Both the position numbers and the translations under genes were made by a program. From positions 1-59,088 of the forward strand of contig JAFGKM010000072.1 in assembly GCA_016928555.1 (NCBI GenBank): a DNA stretch of 59,088 nt, given 5' to 3'. The stretch comes from Candidatus Omnitrophota bacterium. Its GTDB lineage: Bacteria > Ratteibacteria > UBA8468 > B48-G9 > JAFGKM01. The notes beneath the pieces are model-generated. The model made no database searches and was not told where the DNA came from. It saw only the letters and a program-made list of their open reading frames with translations. Below are positions 1 to 6,310 of this stretch, piece by piece (the stretch's first letter is position 1; each line of letters starts with the position of its first letter).

Positions 1-31
1 ATGGTTCGCAGGCTGAAGACCTGCGGCTACC
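1..31. repeat. Dispersed repeat R1, copy 1
   Basis: This is a 31-base unit whose core is GCAGGCTGAAGACCTGC, where GCAGG and CCTGC can pair around a 7-base loop. Near-identical copies lie at 38-68, 1241-1270 and 1274-1304. It sits at the very left edge of the window, so the true element may extend beyond it. Confidence 0.85.
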
Positions 32-37
32 TTTTCA

Positions 38-68
38 ATGGTTCGCAGGCTGAAGACCTGCGACTACC
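38..68. repeat. Dispersed repeat R1, copy 2
   Basis: Second R1 unit, in tandem with the first after a 6-base gap. It differs from copy 1 by one base near its 3' end (CGACTACC for CGGCTACC). It lies downstream of the hicBA remnant. Confidence 0.85.
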
Positions 69-113
69 ATTATTGGCATGAATGGCAAGGAACATCGAAT
101 TGTTATATGGTGG

Positions 114-224
114 TCAAAGAAGAGATTTAAAATCTTTGTCAGTAAGACCTGCATCTTTGATAATTGCTTTAAGCGTGTAAGGATTAACTCTTTTATGACG
201 GGGAACAGTTATAGCCTTCTTCTG
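114..224 (-). pseudogene. hicA: 3' remnant of a hicA toxin gene
   Basis: Read on the minus strand in the frame +1 to hicB, 36 codons ending at a TGA (114-116) give a peptide starting QKKAITVPRHKR and ending TDKDFKSLL. This matches the C-terminal half of HicA mRNA-interferase toxins: the TVP-H strand, then the helix that follows P-TL-I-K-AGL. The N-terminal half with the catalytic histidine is absent. The frame opens directly out of the end of hicB, so this is a deletion scar that fused the two genes out of frame. It has no start codon or ribosome site of its own and is presumably dead as a toxin. Confidence 0.7.
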
Positions 225-372
225 AAACCATTTCCAGATAAGTATTAATTGCATCTTCAATATTCTTCAAGGATTCTTCCAGTGTATCACCCTGACTATG
301 ACAGCCAGGTAAAATTGGACAGTGCACATCATAGCCAAATTTGCTTTTATGAACAACTACCGTATATTTCAT
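193..372 (-). CDS. hicB: HicB-family antitoxin, 3' end replaced by deletion
   Basis: A 59-residue protein starting MKYTVVVHKSKFGYD. The ATG at 372 has a good ribosome site (GGGGAGG five bases upstream), so I prefer it to the longer frame starting at 408. It carries the HicB half-fold: the first strand, the CPxLPGCHSQGDTLEE segment and the following helix (EESLKNIEDAINTYLEMV). HicB antitoxins neutralise HicA toxins by occlusion. Here the normal C-terminus is lost and the last seven residues (GYNCSPS) come from out-of-frame hicA sequence, so the partner toxin is truncated. The gene may be an orphan or a decaying cassette. Confidence 0.75.
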   Translation of the reverse strand: MKYTVVVHKSKFGYDVHCPILPGCHSQGDTLEESLKNIEDAINTYLEMVSEEGYNCSPS

Positions 373-476
373 GTTATCCTCCCCATAATACTTTGCTCGC
401 TTATTCATTATACATTTTTACCAATACCCCGGCAATAGACATAGGCCGAGTGACAAATGAAAGGAAGGATGGATAC

Positions 477-502
477 CGGCCTGCCATCCGCAGGGATGAC
501 AA
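477..502. repeat. Small palindromic element
   Basis: A run of the type GGCCTGCCATCCGCAGGGATGAC with local self-complementarity (CCTGC and GCAGG). It resembles the GGGATGACA ends seen at 24826 and 35488. It lies in the hicB-to-GbsR gap and no gene is visible around it. Confidence 0.4.
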
Positions 503-510
503 ACAGGAAA

Positions 511-555
511 ACCCCCCTCACCCGGACCCTCTCCCCCAAGGGTAGAGGGGAAATA
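511..555. repeat. Dispersed palindromic repeat R4, copy 1
   Basis: C-rich arm, short AAG turn, G-rich arm (CCCTCTCCCCC then GGGTAGAGGG). It can form a strong hairpin. The same design recurs at 601-640, 49331-49371 and 59061-59083. Confidence 0.7.
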
Positions 556-600
556 AGGTTGAGATTGCCGCGATTCACTCGTAATGGCAAAAAACTCAAG

Positions 601-640
601 CCACCCTCACCTTAATCCTCTCCCATCAAGGGAGAGGGAG
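601..640. repeat. Dispersed palindromic repeat R4, copy 2
   Basis: CCTCTCCC, a short ATCAA turn, then GGGAGAGG. It lies 13 bases beyond the stop codon of the GbsR-type gene and could also act as a 3' end hairpin for that minus-strand message, although no T-run follows it. Confidence 0.7.
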
Positions 641-652
641 TAAGTGAGCGGG

Positions 653-1147
653 TTATTTTTTGAGAAGGGATTTGAGAAGGTCTATGTTTTTGGTGAAAAG
701 CTCGGCCTGCTTGAGGAGGTTCTCAACCTTTGATATGCGGGAAGAATAGTGTCGCATGAGTTTTTTGTCCGCTATTTTGCCCTTTGCCTTCAATGATTTC
801 TTTATCCCGTTAACCGCTTCTTCCAGAAGCCTGTTTCGTTTTTCCAGACCGGTTTTCAGCTTGTCAAAGATAATGCCTTCCATGTCCTCGTTTGCGTTGT
901 AGAAACTGCGGGAATAGCCCTTGAGCCAGACTTTTTTGACGGCGTTCCATTCTTCAAGCTTCTTCATGTTGATGCTTACGTTGCCCTTGCTTATGCCGAG
1001 CATTCTCCCTATCTGTGCGGGAGAGAGAGGTTCGGGAGTGATGTAAAGGAGGGCGTATATCTGGCAGACTGTCCTGTTAAGGCCGATGCTCTCGCCGAGG
1101 TTGCCTATCGCTTCTATGAATTTGTCGGGGGTGTTTGAAGTTTTCAT
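653..1147 (-). CDS. GbsR/MarR-type winged-helix transcriptional regulator
   Basis: A 164-residue protein. Residues about 25-95 form a MarR/GbsR-like winged helix: a helix around YALLYITPEPLS, the recognition segment IGRMLGISKGNVSINMKKL, and a wing around VKKVWLKGYSRSFY. The C-terminal third is helical and highly charged (many K/R/E), as expected for the dimerisation helices. GbsR-family proteins often control osmoprotectant or envelope genes, but no such target is adjacent. The nearest gene is the GT39-like transferase on the same strand, separated by repeats R1 and R2. The regulated gene is unknown. The start is the first ATG; its ribosome site is weak. Confidence 0.8.
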   Translation of the reverse strand: MKTSNTPDKFIEAIGNLGESIGLNRTVCQIYALLYITPEPLSPAQIGRMLGISKGNVSINMKKLEEWNAVKKVWLKGYSRSFYNANEDMEGIIFDKLKTGLEKRNRLLEEAVNGIKKSLKAKGKIADKKLMRHYSSRISKVENLLKQAELFTKNIDLLKSLLKK

Positions 1148-1218
1148 GGTTTAATCTGTTTTGAACATTTTAACACTGTCGGGGAAAAGATGCAAGGAAT
1201 GGATGTCGGCGCTACATA

Positions 1219-1241
1219 GTGCGATAAATCGCACCGCTGCA
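1219..1241. repeat. Dispersed hairpin repeat R2, copy 1
   Basis: GTGCGAT AA ATCGCAC followed by CGCTGCA. The two 7-base arms are perfectly complementary. It abuts an R1 copy. Sister copies are at 26451, 35438, 37715 and 37741. Confidence 0.85.
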
Positions 1242-1270
1242 ATACGCAGGCTGAAGACCTGCGGCTACCA
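1241..1270. repeat. Dispersed repeat R1, copy 3
   Basis: Same GCAGGCTGAAGACCTGCGGCTACC core as copies at 1, 38 and 1274. The 5' edge differs (ATAC instead of GTTC), which suggests the core is what is conserved. It is directly fused to the R2 hairpin. Confidence 0.85.
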
Positions 1271-1273
1271 TTT

Positions 1274-1304
1274 ATGGTTCGCAGGCTGAAGACCTGCGGC
1301 TACC
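1274..1304. repeat. Dispersed repeat R1, copy 4
   Basis: 31-base copy identical to copy 1. It ends one base before the stop codon of the minus-strand GT39-like gene, so it forms the 3' end of that transcript. Confidence 0.85.
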
Positions 1305-1305
1305 G

Positions 1306-2832
1306 TTAGGGAGAGGGGGAGAGGCGGGAGAGGATGTCTTTTGCTGGCTGGAAGGCGGGATTGAGTTCCAGAGTCCTGTTGAGAAGCAGTATGCCGTTCT
1401 GCACGTCTCCCTGCTCAAGTAAAGTAATCGCGAGGAAAAAGTTCGCCCTGTAATCGGCAGGCATAAGATTGAAGTAGGCGACAGCTTTTTTGTAAGCCGA
1501 CTTTATGTCGCGGAATTCAAGGTCATGCTGTATGTTTTTAATGCTCAGGCCGGAAAAACCTCTGTAAGAGCCTTCCGGAATGAGCGGACCGGGGCTGTTG
1601 TTGAAGAAAAAGGCGAATACTGCGGCAATTATCCAGAACGGGACGGCATGCAGGGGTTTTTTCTTCCTGATTTTTTCAATGCTCCATATTATCAGGCATG
1701 CCGCGCTTACGGCAAAGCAACCTACTGCAGGCAGTCTGTACCTGTCCGTAATAAAGAAGAGAACAACCCACAAAACGTTGGAAAGAGTGAAGGTGATGAA
1801 GATGAAGTTTTTCTTCCAGTCCCTGAACAGCAGTAAAAGCCCTGCGATGCCGACTGGGACGATGAATCCGAATTTTATGAAAGCAAGTTTCAGTGCGGGG
1901 ATAACCTTTTCCATCAGATGGACGTTTAGGTTCTGAGGCCATTCGTAACTGGTGAAGAAAAGATTCAGCTTGGTGAAAAACAATTTCCAGAATGCAGATG
2001 AGAGAGGGCTGAGAAGCTCTCCTTTTGGATAGTGAAACAGGCCGAGGGAATCCGAGCTGTTGCCTATGTGCCAGTTTATGGGGCCGTTTGTGCATATGGG
2101 GACAAATTCCCCGCTCACGCAGTAATTTCTGATTGTAACGGGAAGTATCGCCATGCCCGAAACGAAAAGCAGAAGAATGAGAACGGCGGACGGCTGGTAC
2201 CGCGGGTTCATTTTTCCGGGCAGGAGTTTTTTTTCGGGATACAGGTAAAGGCCGAGAAGTAGAAACGGCAGAAAGACCGCAATCGTCGGCTTTGCAAGTG
2301 CGGCGAGGCCGAGTACGGCGCCGGATAAAACCCATCTTAAATAATTAGGCTTCTGGAGTGAAAAATATACGAGCGCTATGAAAAGAACGTAAAGGAAATA
2401 AATCAGCCCGTCGCTCAGCACGGTCGAGGCGTATACGACCGAAGTCCTGTAAAAACACGCAAGAAAAGCGGCCGCAATCCCCGCCCATTCGTTATAGATT
2501 TTTTTGGCGATATAGTACAAAAAGAAGCAGACGGCGGTGTCCATAAGCAGTTGAACTACGGATATTACTATAAGGCTGCTTCCGGAAAGAAAATAAACCG
2601 CCGCAAGGAAATATGCGTATAGCGGAGCCATATAAAAAGCACCGCCCCGAACATGCCACGGATGCGCCAGTATATCCTTTGCCCACAGGATAAACGTTCT
2701 CTGGTCGTGCCCTTCAAGCAGATACGGATTGAAGAAAGCCGAATCCTTGAAGTAATAGAGGTATATGCATCTTATTATTAATCCTGCGAAAAGAACAGCG
2801 GGGAGGATGAGTTTTCGTTTTTGGATTTTCAT
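1306..2832 (-). CDS. GT39-like polytopic glycosyltransferase with C-terminal TPR
   Basis: A 508-residue membrane protein. It starts with a transmembrane helix (about 7-28), followed by an extracytoplasmic loop with EGHDQRTFILWAKDIL, the place where ArnT/PMT-type (GT39) enzymes keep their acidic catalytic residue. About ten more hydrophobic helices follow to residue ~420. Residues ~440-505 form a TPR-like helix pair (ADYRANFFLAITLLEQGD and NRTLELNPAFQPA). Such enzymes transfer sugars from polyprenyl-phosphate carriers outside the cytoplasmic membrane, onto lipid, glycan or protein. The gene starts one base after the SDR epimerase stop and so is co-transcribed with it. The acceptor is unknown. 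Confidence 0.8.
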   Translation of the reverse strand: MKIQKRKLILPAVLFAGLIIRCIYLYYFKDSAFFNPYLLEGHDQRTFILWAKDILAHPWHVRGGAFYMAPLYAYFLAAVYFLSGSSLIVISVVQLLMDTAVCFFLYYIAKKIYNEWAGIAAAFLACFYRTSVVYASTVLSDGLIYFLYVLFIALVYFSLQKPNYLRWVLSGAVLGLAALAKPTIAVFLPFLLLGLYLYPEKKLLPGKMNPRYQPSAVLILLLFVSGMAILPVTIRNYCVSGEFVPICTNGPINWHIGNSSDSLGLFHYPKGELLSPLSSAFWKLFFTKLNLFFTSYEWPQNLNVHLMEKVIPALKLAFIKFGFIVPVGIAGLLLLFRDWKKNFIFITFTLSNVLWVVLFFITDRYRLPAVGCFAVSAACLIIWSIEKIRKKKPLHAVPFWIIAAVFAFFFNNSPGPLIPEGSYRGFSGLSIKNIQHDLEFRDIKSAYKKAVAYFNLMPADYRANFFLAITLLEQGDVQNGILLLNRTLELNPAFQPAKDILSRLSPSP

Positions 2833-2833
2833 G

Positions 2834-3808
2834 TCATTGCGCCCGTGCCGAAGATTTAATATCTTTGAGGCAGTCCGCTATAATGTCTCTGATGGTAAAA
2901 CGCGGCGAAAAGCCGATAAGGTTCCTGATTTTGGAAATGTCGGGGACGCGCCTGTTCATGTCCTCAAAACCCTTGGAATAGACGGTTTCGGGGTTCACAA
3001 ATATTATTTCCGAGGAGCTGCGCGTTGCGTCTTTAATCATATACGCAAGGTCTTTTATTGAGATTTCTTCCGTGCTCCCCATGTTGAAGACTTCCCCGTA
3101 CGCCTCGTCTTTTCCGATGAGCTTTACGACGCCTTCTATTATGTCGCCTACATGGACAAAGCATCTCGTCTGGCCGCCTTTTCCGAAGACGGTCATTGGA
3201 AGATTGTTCAATGCCTGCTTGATGAATCTCGGAATGACCATCCCGTACCTGTCGCTTTGCCGCGGGCCGACTGTGTTGAAAAATCTTCCGACTATCACGG
3301 GAAGTTTTTTTTCTTCAAAAAAAGCAAAAGCAAGAAACTCGTCAATCGCCTTGGTGCAGGCGTAGCTCCATCTTTTTTTCTTAGTGTTGCCGATTATTAT
3401 GTCTGCGTCTTCCATGAAAGGTATGTTTTCATTTTTGCCGTAAACCTCGGACGTGGATGCAAGAAATATTTTCTTGCCGTGCCTTGCGCATACCTTGAGA
3501 ACGTTATAAGACCCTTCAACGTTTATTATCACGGAATCTACGGGATTTTCCATTACTCTCTTGACTCCCACAACCGCGGCGAGATGAAAAACAAAATCGC
3601 ATTTTTTTATCAGCTCTTCAAGAATTGAGGAATTCATGATTGTGTCTATGAAAAGATGGAAATTTTTTTTGTCCATGAATTTTTCGACGTTGCTCAGACT
3701 GCCCGTTGAAAGGTCGTCTATGACGAAGATTTCATTTTCCCCCGAGAGAATTTTTTCTGTCAGGTGAGAGCCGATGAAGCCGCAGCCGCCCGTTATAAGA
3801 TATTTCAT
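2834..3808 (-). CDS. NAD-dependent nucleotide-sugar epimerase/dehydratase (extended SDR)
   Basis: A 324-residue extended short-chain dehydrogenase. The Rossmann motif GGCGFIG is at residues 7-13, an acidic DD ends the second strand (31-32, NAD preference), and the catalytic set is the STSEVYG segment (118-124) with Tyr149 and Lys153 (YACTK). The RFFNTVGPRQ and CFVHVGDI segments are typical of UDP-glucuronate decarboxylases and dTDP-glucose dehydratases. It most likely makes an activated sugar in the cytoplasm for envelope glycans, which agrees with the GT39-like gene one base downstream. I cannot decide the exact substrate. Its upstream region is extremely AT-rich with TATAAT-like boxes. Confidence 0.85.
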   Translation of the reverse strand: MKYLITGGCGFIGSHLTEKILSGENEIFVIDDLSTGSLSNVEKFMDKKNFHLFIDTIMNSSILEELIKKCDFVFHLAAVVGVKRVMENPVDSVIINVEGSYNVLKVCARHGKKIFLASTSEVYGKNENIPFMEDADIIIGNTKKKRWSYACTKAIDEFLAFAFFEEKKLPVIVGRFFNTVGPRQSDRYGMVIPRFIKQALNNLPMTVFGKGGQTRCFVHVGDIIEGVVKLIGKDEAYGEVFNMGSTEEISIKDLAYMIKDATRSSSEIIFVNPETVYSKGFEDMNRRVPDISKIRNLIGFSPRFTIRDIIADCLKDIKSSARAQ

Positions 3809-3868
3809 TTTTTATTCCTTTATTGAATTTTTTATTATAAAATCTTTTGTTTATATTATAAAAAAAAT

Positions 3869-3897
3869 TTGACAAAAATAAAAATATGTTTTTAAAT
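3869..3897 (+). promoter_or_regulatory. Probable sigma-70 promoter of the histone-like micro-locus
   Basis: A perfect -35 box TTGACA (3869-3874), a 17-base spacer and a -10-like TTAAAT (3892-3897, four of six bases match). Transcription would begin near 3904 and give a leader of about 84 bases. This is the only plus-strand promoter visible in the left half of the window. Confidence 0.55.
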
Positions 3898-3928
3898 AGG
3901 TGTAGATTTAAGAGAAAAAATAAAAACG

Positions 3929-3967
3929 GAACTCTTCACAATGAAAGAATTTTAAAGTGAAGAGTTC
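3929..3967 (+). promoter_or_regulatory. 11-bp leader hairpin upstream of the histone-like gene
   Basis: GAACTCTTCAC (3929-3939) is exactly complementary to GTGAAGAGTTC (3957-3967) around a 17-base loop. The loop holds a complete mini-ORF, ATG AAA GAA TTT TAA (3941-3955). The stem ends 8 bases before the GGGGG ribosome site. There is no T-run after it, so it looks like a translational or stability element rather than a terminator. Confidence 0.6.
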
Positions 3968-3987
3968 AAAGTAAAGGGGGTGAGATA

Positions 3988-4098
3988 ATGGCTAAGAAAA
4001 CAAAAAAAGCTGCGAAGAAAAAAGCAGCTCCGAAGAAAAAGAAAGCGGCTCCGAAGAAAAAAGCAGCCAAGAAAGCTAAGAAGGCCAAGAAGAGATGA
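3988..4098 (+). CDS. Histone-H1-like Lys/Ala-rich short protein (36 aa)
   Basis: An ATG at 3988, preceded by GGGGGTG seven bases upstream, opens a 36-codon frame ending TGA at 4096. The protein is nearly all Lys, Ala and Pro in a repeated AAPKKK / AAKKA pattern, like the C-terminal tail of bacterial histone-H1-like (Hc1/AlgP-type) proteins that bind DNA or RNA through charge. It is on the plus strand between two minus-strand genes and has its own promoter and hairpin leader. It is too short for many gene finders. A role in nucleoid or RNA binding is inferred from composition only. Its stop overlaps the ATG of the next tiny ORF (ATGA). Confidence 0.7.
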   Translation: MAKKTKKAAKKKAAPKKKKAAPKKKAAKKAKKAKKR

Positions 4099-4169
4099 GA
4101 AGAAAGAAAAGAAAATTACGGTGGAGTTCAAAAAGAGCCAACCATCGTAAAAAAGGTACAATGGGTTAA
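4095..4169 (+). CDS. Tiny basic ORF translationally coupled to the H1-like gene (24 aa)
   Basis: This frame starts at the ATG inside the ATGA overlap with the H1-like stop and gives 24 residues beginning MRRKKRKLRWSSKR and ending KKGTMG. It is strongly basic and ends two bases before the convergent prs stop codon, so it fills the remaining gap exactly. Small basic proteins of this kind are often ribosome-associated, but I do not recognise a family. The coupling and composition favour a real product. A frameshift variant of the H1-like tail is the alternative. Confidence 0.4.
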   Translation: MRRKKRKLRWSSKRANHRKKGTMG

Positions 4170-4171
4170 GG

Positions 4172-5101
4172 TCAGATAAAAAGTGAGCTCACTGAAGTTT
4201 CAAGATGTATTCTTTGAATAGCTTCAGCAAGCAGACCCGAGACTGACAGTTTGGTGAAACGCTGAGGCAGTTTTGGCGTTGGTATCGTATCGGTTAAGAT
4301 TATTTCGTTGAAAACCGGCGAGTTGAGCCTATTTATTGTTTCCTCAGCAAAAACCGCGTGAGTGCAGGCTCCGTATACTGAAGACGCTCCGTGCTCGTGA
4401 AGTTTTTCCGCCGCTTCCAGCATCGTACTTCCCGTAGAAATCAAGTCGTCAACAATTATCGCAATATGATTCCTGACTTCCCCTATCACATGGACCGTTT
4501 CTATCTGGTCTGGGCCGAGCCGTCTTTTATCCACAATTGCAAGGCCTGCGGAAAGCCGCTTGGCCAGGGCCCTCGCCATCTTTACTCCTCCCACGTCGGG
4601 AGCAACGATTACAGGATCTTTTATATTCTTCTCTTTTAAATAGCTTACGATGACAGGAGCGGCGAAGAGATGGTCGACGGGGATATCAAAAAAACCCTGT
4701 ATTTGAGGTGCGTGCAGGTCCATTGTCAATATTCTGTCGGCTCCGGCCGAAACAAGAAGGTTTGCCACAAGCTTGGCGGTTATCGGAACGCGGGGACGGT
4801 CTTTCCTGTCCTGCCTGGCATAGCCATAGTAAGGGAGAACCGCAGTAAGCCTTTTCGGAGAAGCCCTCCTGAAAGCATCAAGTGTGATAAGAAGCTCCAT
4901 AAGGTTTTCATTCACGGGAGAACAGGTGGGCTGTATAAGAAATATATCTTTGCCCCTGACGTTTTCTTCTATCTTGACGCATATCTCTCCGTCCATGAAC
5001 CTGTAGAGGTCTATTTTGCCGAGCTCCTTGCCGAGATGCTTTGCAATCTTTTTGGAAAGCTCTATATTGGCGTTCCCCGAAAACACCGAACAGTTATTCA
5101 T
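4172..5101 (-). CDS. prs: Ribose-phosphate pyrophosphokinase (PRPP synthetase)
   Basis: A 309-residue enzyme of normal length that makes PRPP from ribose 5-phosphate and ATP for purine, pyrimidine, His, Trp and NAD synthesis. The flexible-loop motif YARQDRKDRPR lies at about 94-104, the DLHAPQIQGFF segment at 128-138 and the PRPP loop IIVDDLISTGSTM at 215-227. That loop reads DDLISTGS where many enzymes have DDxIDTGGT. Its ATG overlaps the stop of the upstream GlmU-like gene by four bases (ATGA), so the two are translationally coupled. Confidence 0.95.
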   Translation of the reverse strand: MNNCSVFSGNANIELSKKIAKHLGKELGKIDLYRFMDGEICVKIEENVRGKDIFLIQPTCSPVNENLMELLITLDAFRRASPKRLTAVLPYYGYARQDRKDRPRVPITAKLVANLLVSAGADRILTMDLHAPQIQGFFDIPVDHLFAAPVIVSYLKEKNIKDPVIVAPDVGGVKMARALAKRLSAGLAIVDKRRLGPDQIETVHVIGEVRNHIAIIVDDLISTGSTMLEAAEKLHEHGASSVYGACTHAVFAEETINRLNSPVFNEIILTDTIPTPKLPQRFTKLSVSGLLAEAIQRIHLETSVSSLFI

Positions 5102-5847
5102 TGTTTTCTCCCCGTTTCAGACAAAAACCGCTGTGCTTCTTCAAAATCATGGATGTTGTTTATTCCCATGCATTCCTGCGGCCTGCGTGTAGTGTAAGTT
5201 CCCATTTTTTCGCCCATGGAAGAGAGTATCTTAACAACATCGGTAAGATAATATTCCTTTTTTATTTCGTCCGGAAGAACTTTGTCCAGCGCAAGGAAAA
5301 GCGCTTTTTTATCAAATACGTATATGCCCGAGTTGATTTCCTTTATGGCTTTCTCGTCTTCCGATGCGTTAAGCTCCTCCACGATTGAAGCGACGTTTCC
5401 CGCCCCGTTTCTTTTTATTCTACCATAACCGAAAGGATTATCTAAAAAAGCGGTGAGTATTGTGCCGCAGTTTCCGCTTTCCCTGTGTTCAGCGATAAGG
5501 CTGTTGAGGGTTTCCCCTGTTATAAAAGGCACGTCCCCGCACAATATGAGGATATCACCCCGGTAATCGTCCAGAATTTTCTTCGCCTGTAAAACGGCGT
5601 CTCCCGTACCGCGAAGGACTTTTTGTTCGGCATACTCCACGGCAATGCCTTCCATCTGTTCAAAAATTTCTTCTTTTTTAAATCCCACTATAAGGATTAT
5701 TCTTTCGGGAGAAAGTCTTTCTATCGTGTTGACCAGATAAAGAAGCATCGGCCTGCCGGATATTTTTTTTACTACCTTTTGGGATTCTCCCCCGAGGCGT
5801 TTGCCCTGCCCTGCGGCCAGTATGATTACTGCGAGATTGGTCTTCAT
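5098..5847 (-). CDS. GlmU N-terminal-type UDP-GlcNAc uridylyltransferase (no acetyltransferase domain)
   Basis: A 249-residue nucleotidyltransferase. The signature LAAGQGKRLGGESQK spans residues 10-24 and the LCGDVPFI segment carries the metal-binding Asp seen in GlmU. It should make UDP-GlcNAc from GlcNAc-1-phosphate and UTP for peptidoglycan and lipid A. Full GlmU proteins are about 450 residues with a left-handed beta-helix acetyltransferase domain. Here the protein stops after the nucleotidyltransferase domain, so acetylation must be done elsewhere or the sugar differs. GlmU-only domains of this type occur next to prs in many phyla, as here. Confidence 0.85.
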   Translation of the reverse strand: MKTNLAVIILAAGQGKRLGGESQKVVKKISGRPMLLYLVNTIERLSPERIILIVGFKKEEIFEQMEGIAVEYAEQKVLRGTGDAVLQAKKILDDYRGDILILCGDVPFITGETLNSLIAEHRESGNCGTILTAFLDNPFGYGRIKRNGAGNVASIVEELNASEDEKAIKEINSGIYVFDKKALFLALDKVLPDEIKKEYYLTDVVKILSSMGEKMGTYTTRRPQECMGINNIHDFEEAQRFLSETGRKQ

Positions 5848-5910
5848 TAAGCTCCCTTCCGGAATTCCTATTCCGCTGTTGAATTTGATACCTAAACTTA
5901 CGCTCTATTC

Positions 5911-5960
5911 AAATCCCCTCTTAATCCCCCCTTTGTCAAAGGGGGGGACGGGGGGATTTT
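5911..5960. repeat. Dispersed palindromic repeat R3, copy 1
   Basis: AAATCCCC then TTAATCCCCCCTTTG, a short turn, and the complementary G-rich arm ending GGGGGGATTTT. Sister copies are at 10464, 32611 and 36330. Confidence 0.85.
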
Positions 5961-6070
5961 ACAGCTCGCAATTTCTGACGTCTTGCACAGATACTGCCTG
6001 TGCTTCGGTCACTCGGCTCACCTTCTCGCCGAGTCTGCCAAACAATGCTCTTTATTCATCGCATCGGCAG

Positions 6071-6114
6071 CGCTCTCTTCAAATCCTCACCGGAAAAAAC
6101 AATTGCCCGGCGAG
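6071..6114. repeat. 44-bp direct repeat, distal copy (carries tRNA-Gln 3' tail)
   Basis: Identical over 44 bases to 6199-6242, offset by 128 bases. Its last 12 bases copy the 3' end of the tRNA-Gln gene, including the acceptor strand. Such tRNA-tail copies are what att sites or their scars look like. Confidence 0.85.
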
Positions 6115-6198
6115 AAACAATTTGGCGCCCTCGCATCCCAAAACTGCTCGGGTCGGCCATTCGCTGAAATTGCTCTTACTCATCGCAATTTCTGACTT

Positions 6199-6242
6199 CG
6201 CTCTCTTCAAATCCTCACCGGAAAAAACAATTGCCCGGCGAG
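6199..6242. repeat. 44-bp direct repeat, proximal copy at the tRNA-Gln 3' end
   Basis: Proximal member of the pair. It overlaps the 3' end of the intact tRNA-Gln gene and extends 32 bases beyond it, including the T-run that follows the tRNA on the minus strand. Confidence 0.85.
6222..6230 (-). terminator. Possible terminator after tRNA-Gln
   Basis: On the minus strand the tRNA acceptor arm is followed by TTGTTTTTT. The tRNA fold itself can serve as the hairpin. This would end the long pilus-like transcript here. The same T-run is part of the 44-bp repeat. Confidence 0.35.
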
Positions 6243-6301
6243 GATTTGAACCTCGAACATCGGCTCCAAAGGCCGGTGTGTTACCGTTACACTACCGGGC
6301 A
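6231..6301 (-). tRNA. tRNA-Gln (anticodon TTG)
   Basis: A 71-base cloverleaf on the minus strand. The seven-base-pair acceptor stem is TGCCCGG with CCGGGCA, the T arm contains GGTTCGAATCC, and the anticodon loop CTTTGGA places TTG at positions 34-36, which reads CAA. No CCA is encoded. It begins nine bases after the gspE stop codon, so it must be processed from the pilus-like mRNA unless a promoter lies inside gspE. Its 3' tail is duplicated at 6103-6114. Confidence 0.95.
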
Positions 6302-6310
6302 TAAAAACTC

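Larger units (their letters stand above)
5848..6230. other. Gene-free spacer between the GlmU-like gene and tRNA-Gln
   Basis: No protein-coding frame I trust lies here. The spacer holds an R3 palindrome (5911-5960) and a partly duplicated segment of about 128 bases that repeats the 3' tail of tRNA-Gln (6071-6114 and 6199-6242). Outside the perfect 44 bases the two units are only loosely similar, for example around GCTCTT..TCATCGCA. No promoter for the GlmU-like gene is obvious. Confidence 0.6.

Noticed and set aside
1-70. Two near-identical 31-base units that could look like a CRISPR start
   Set aside because: Spacing is only 6 bases, the same unit recurs singly at 1241 and 1274, and there are no unique spacers or cas genes.
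1676-2335. 219-residue Arg-rich minus-strand frame
   Set aside because: Lies within the GT39-like gene in another frame; low-quality composition and no start signal.
4181-4192. AGTGAGCTCACT perfect palindrome as an operator
   Set aside because: It lies inside the last codons of prs, encoding SVSS, with no nearby promoter.
5848-6230. Possible integrated element between the 44-bp repeats
   Set aside because: The interval is only 84 bases and has no gene; kept only as a possible excision scar.
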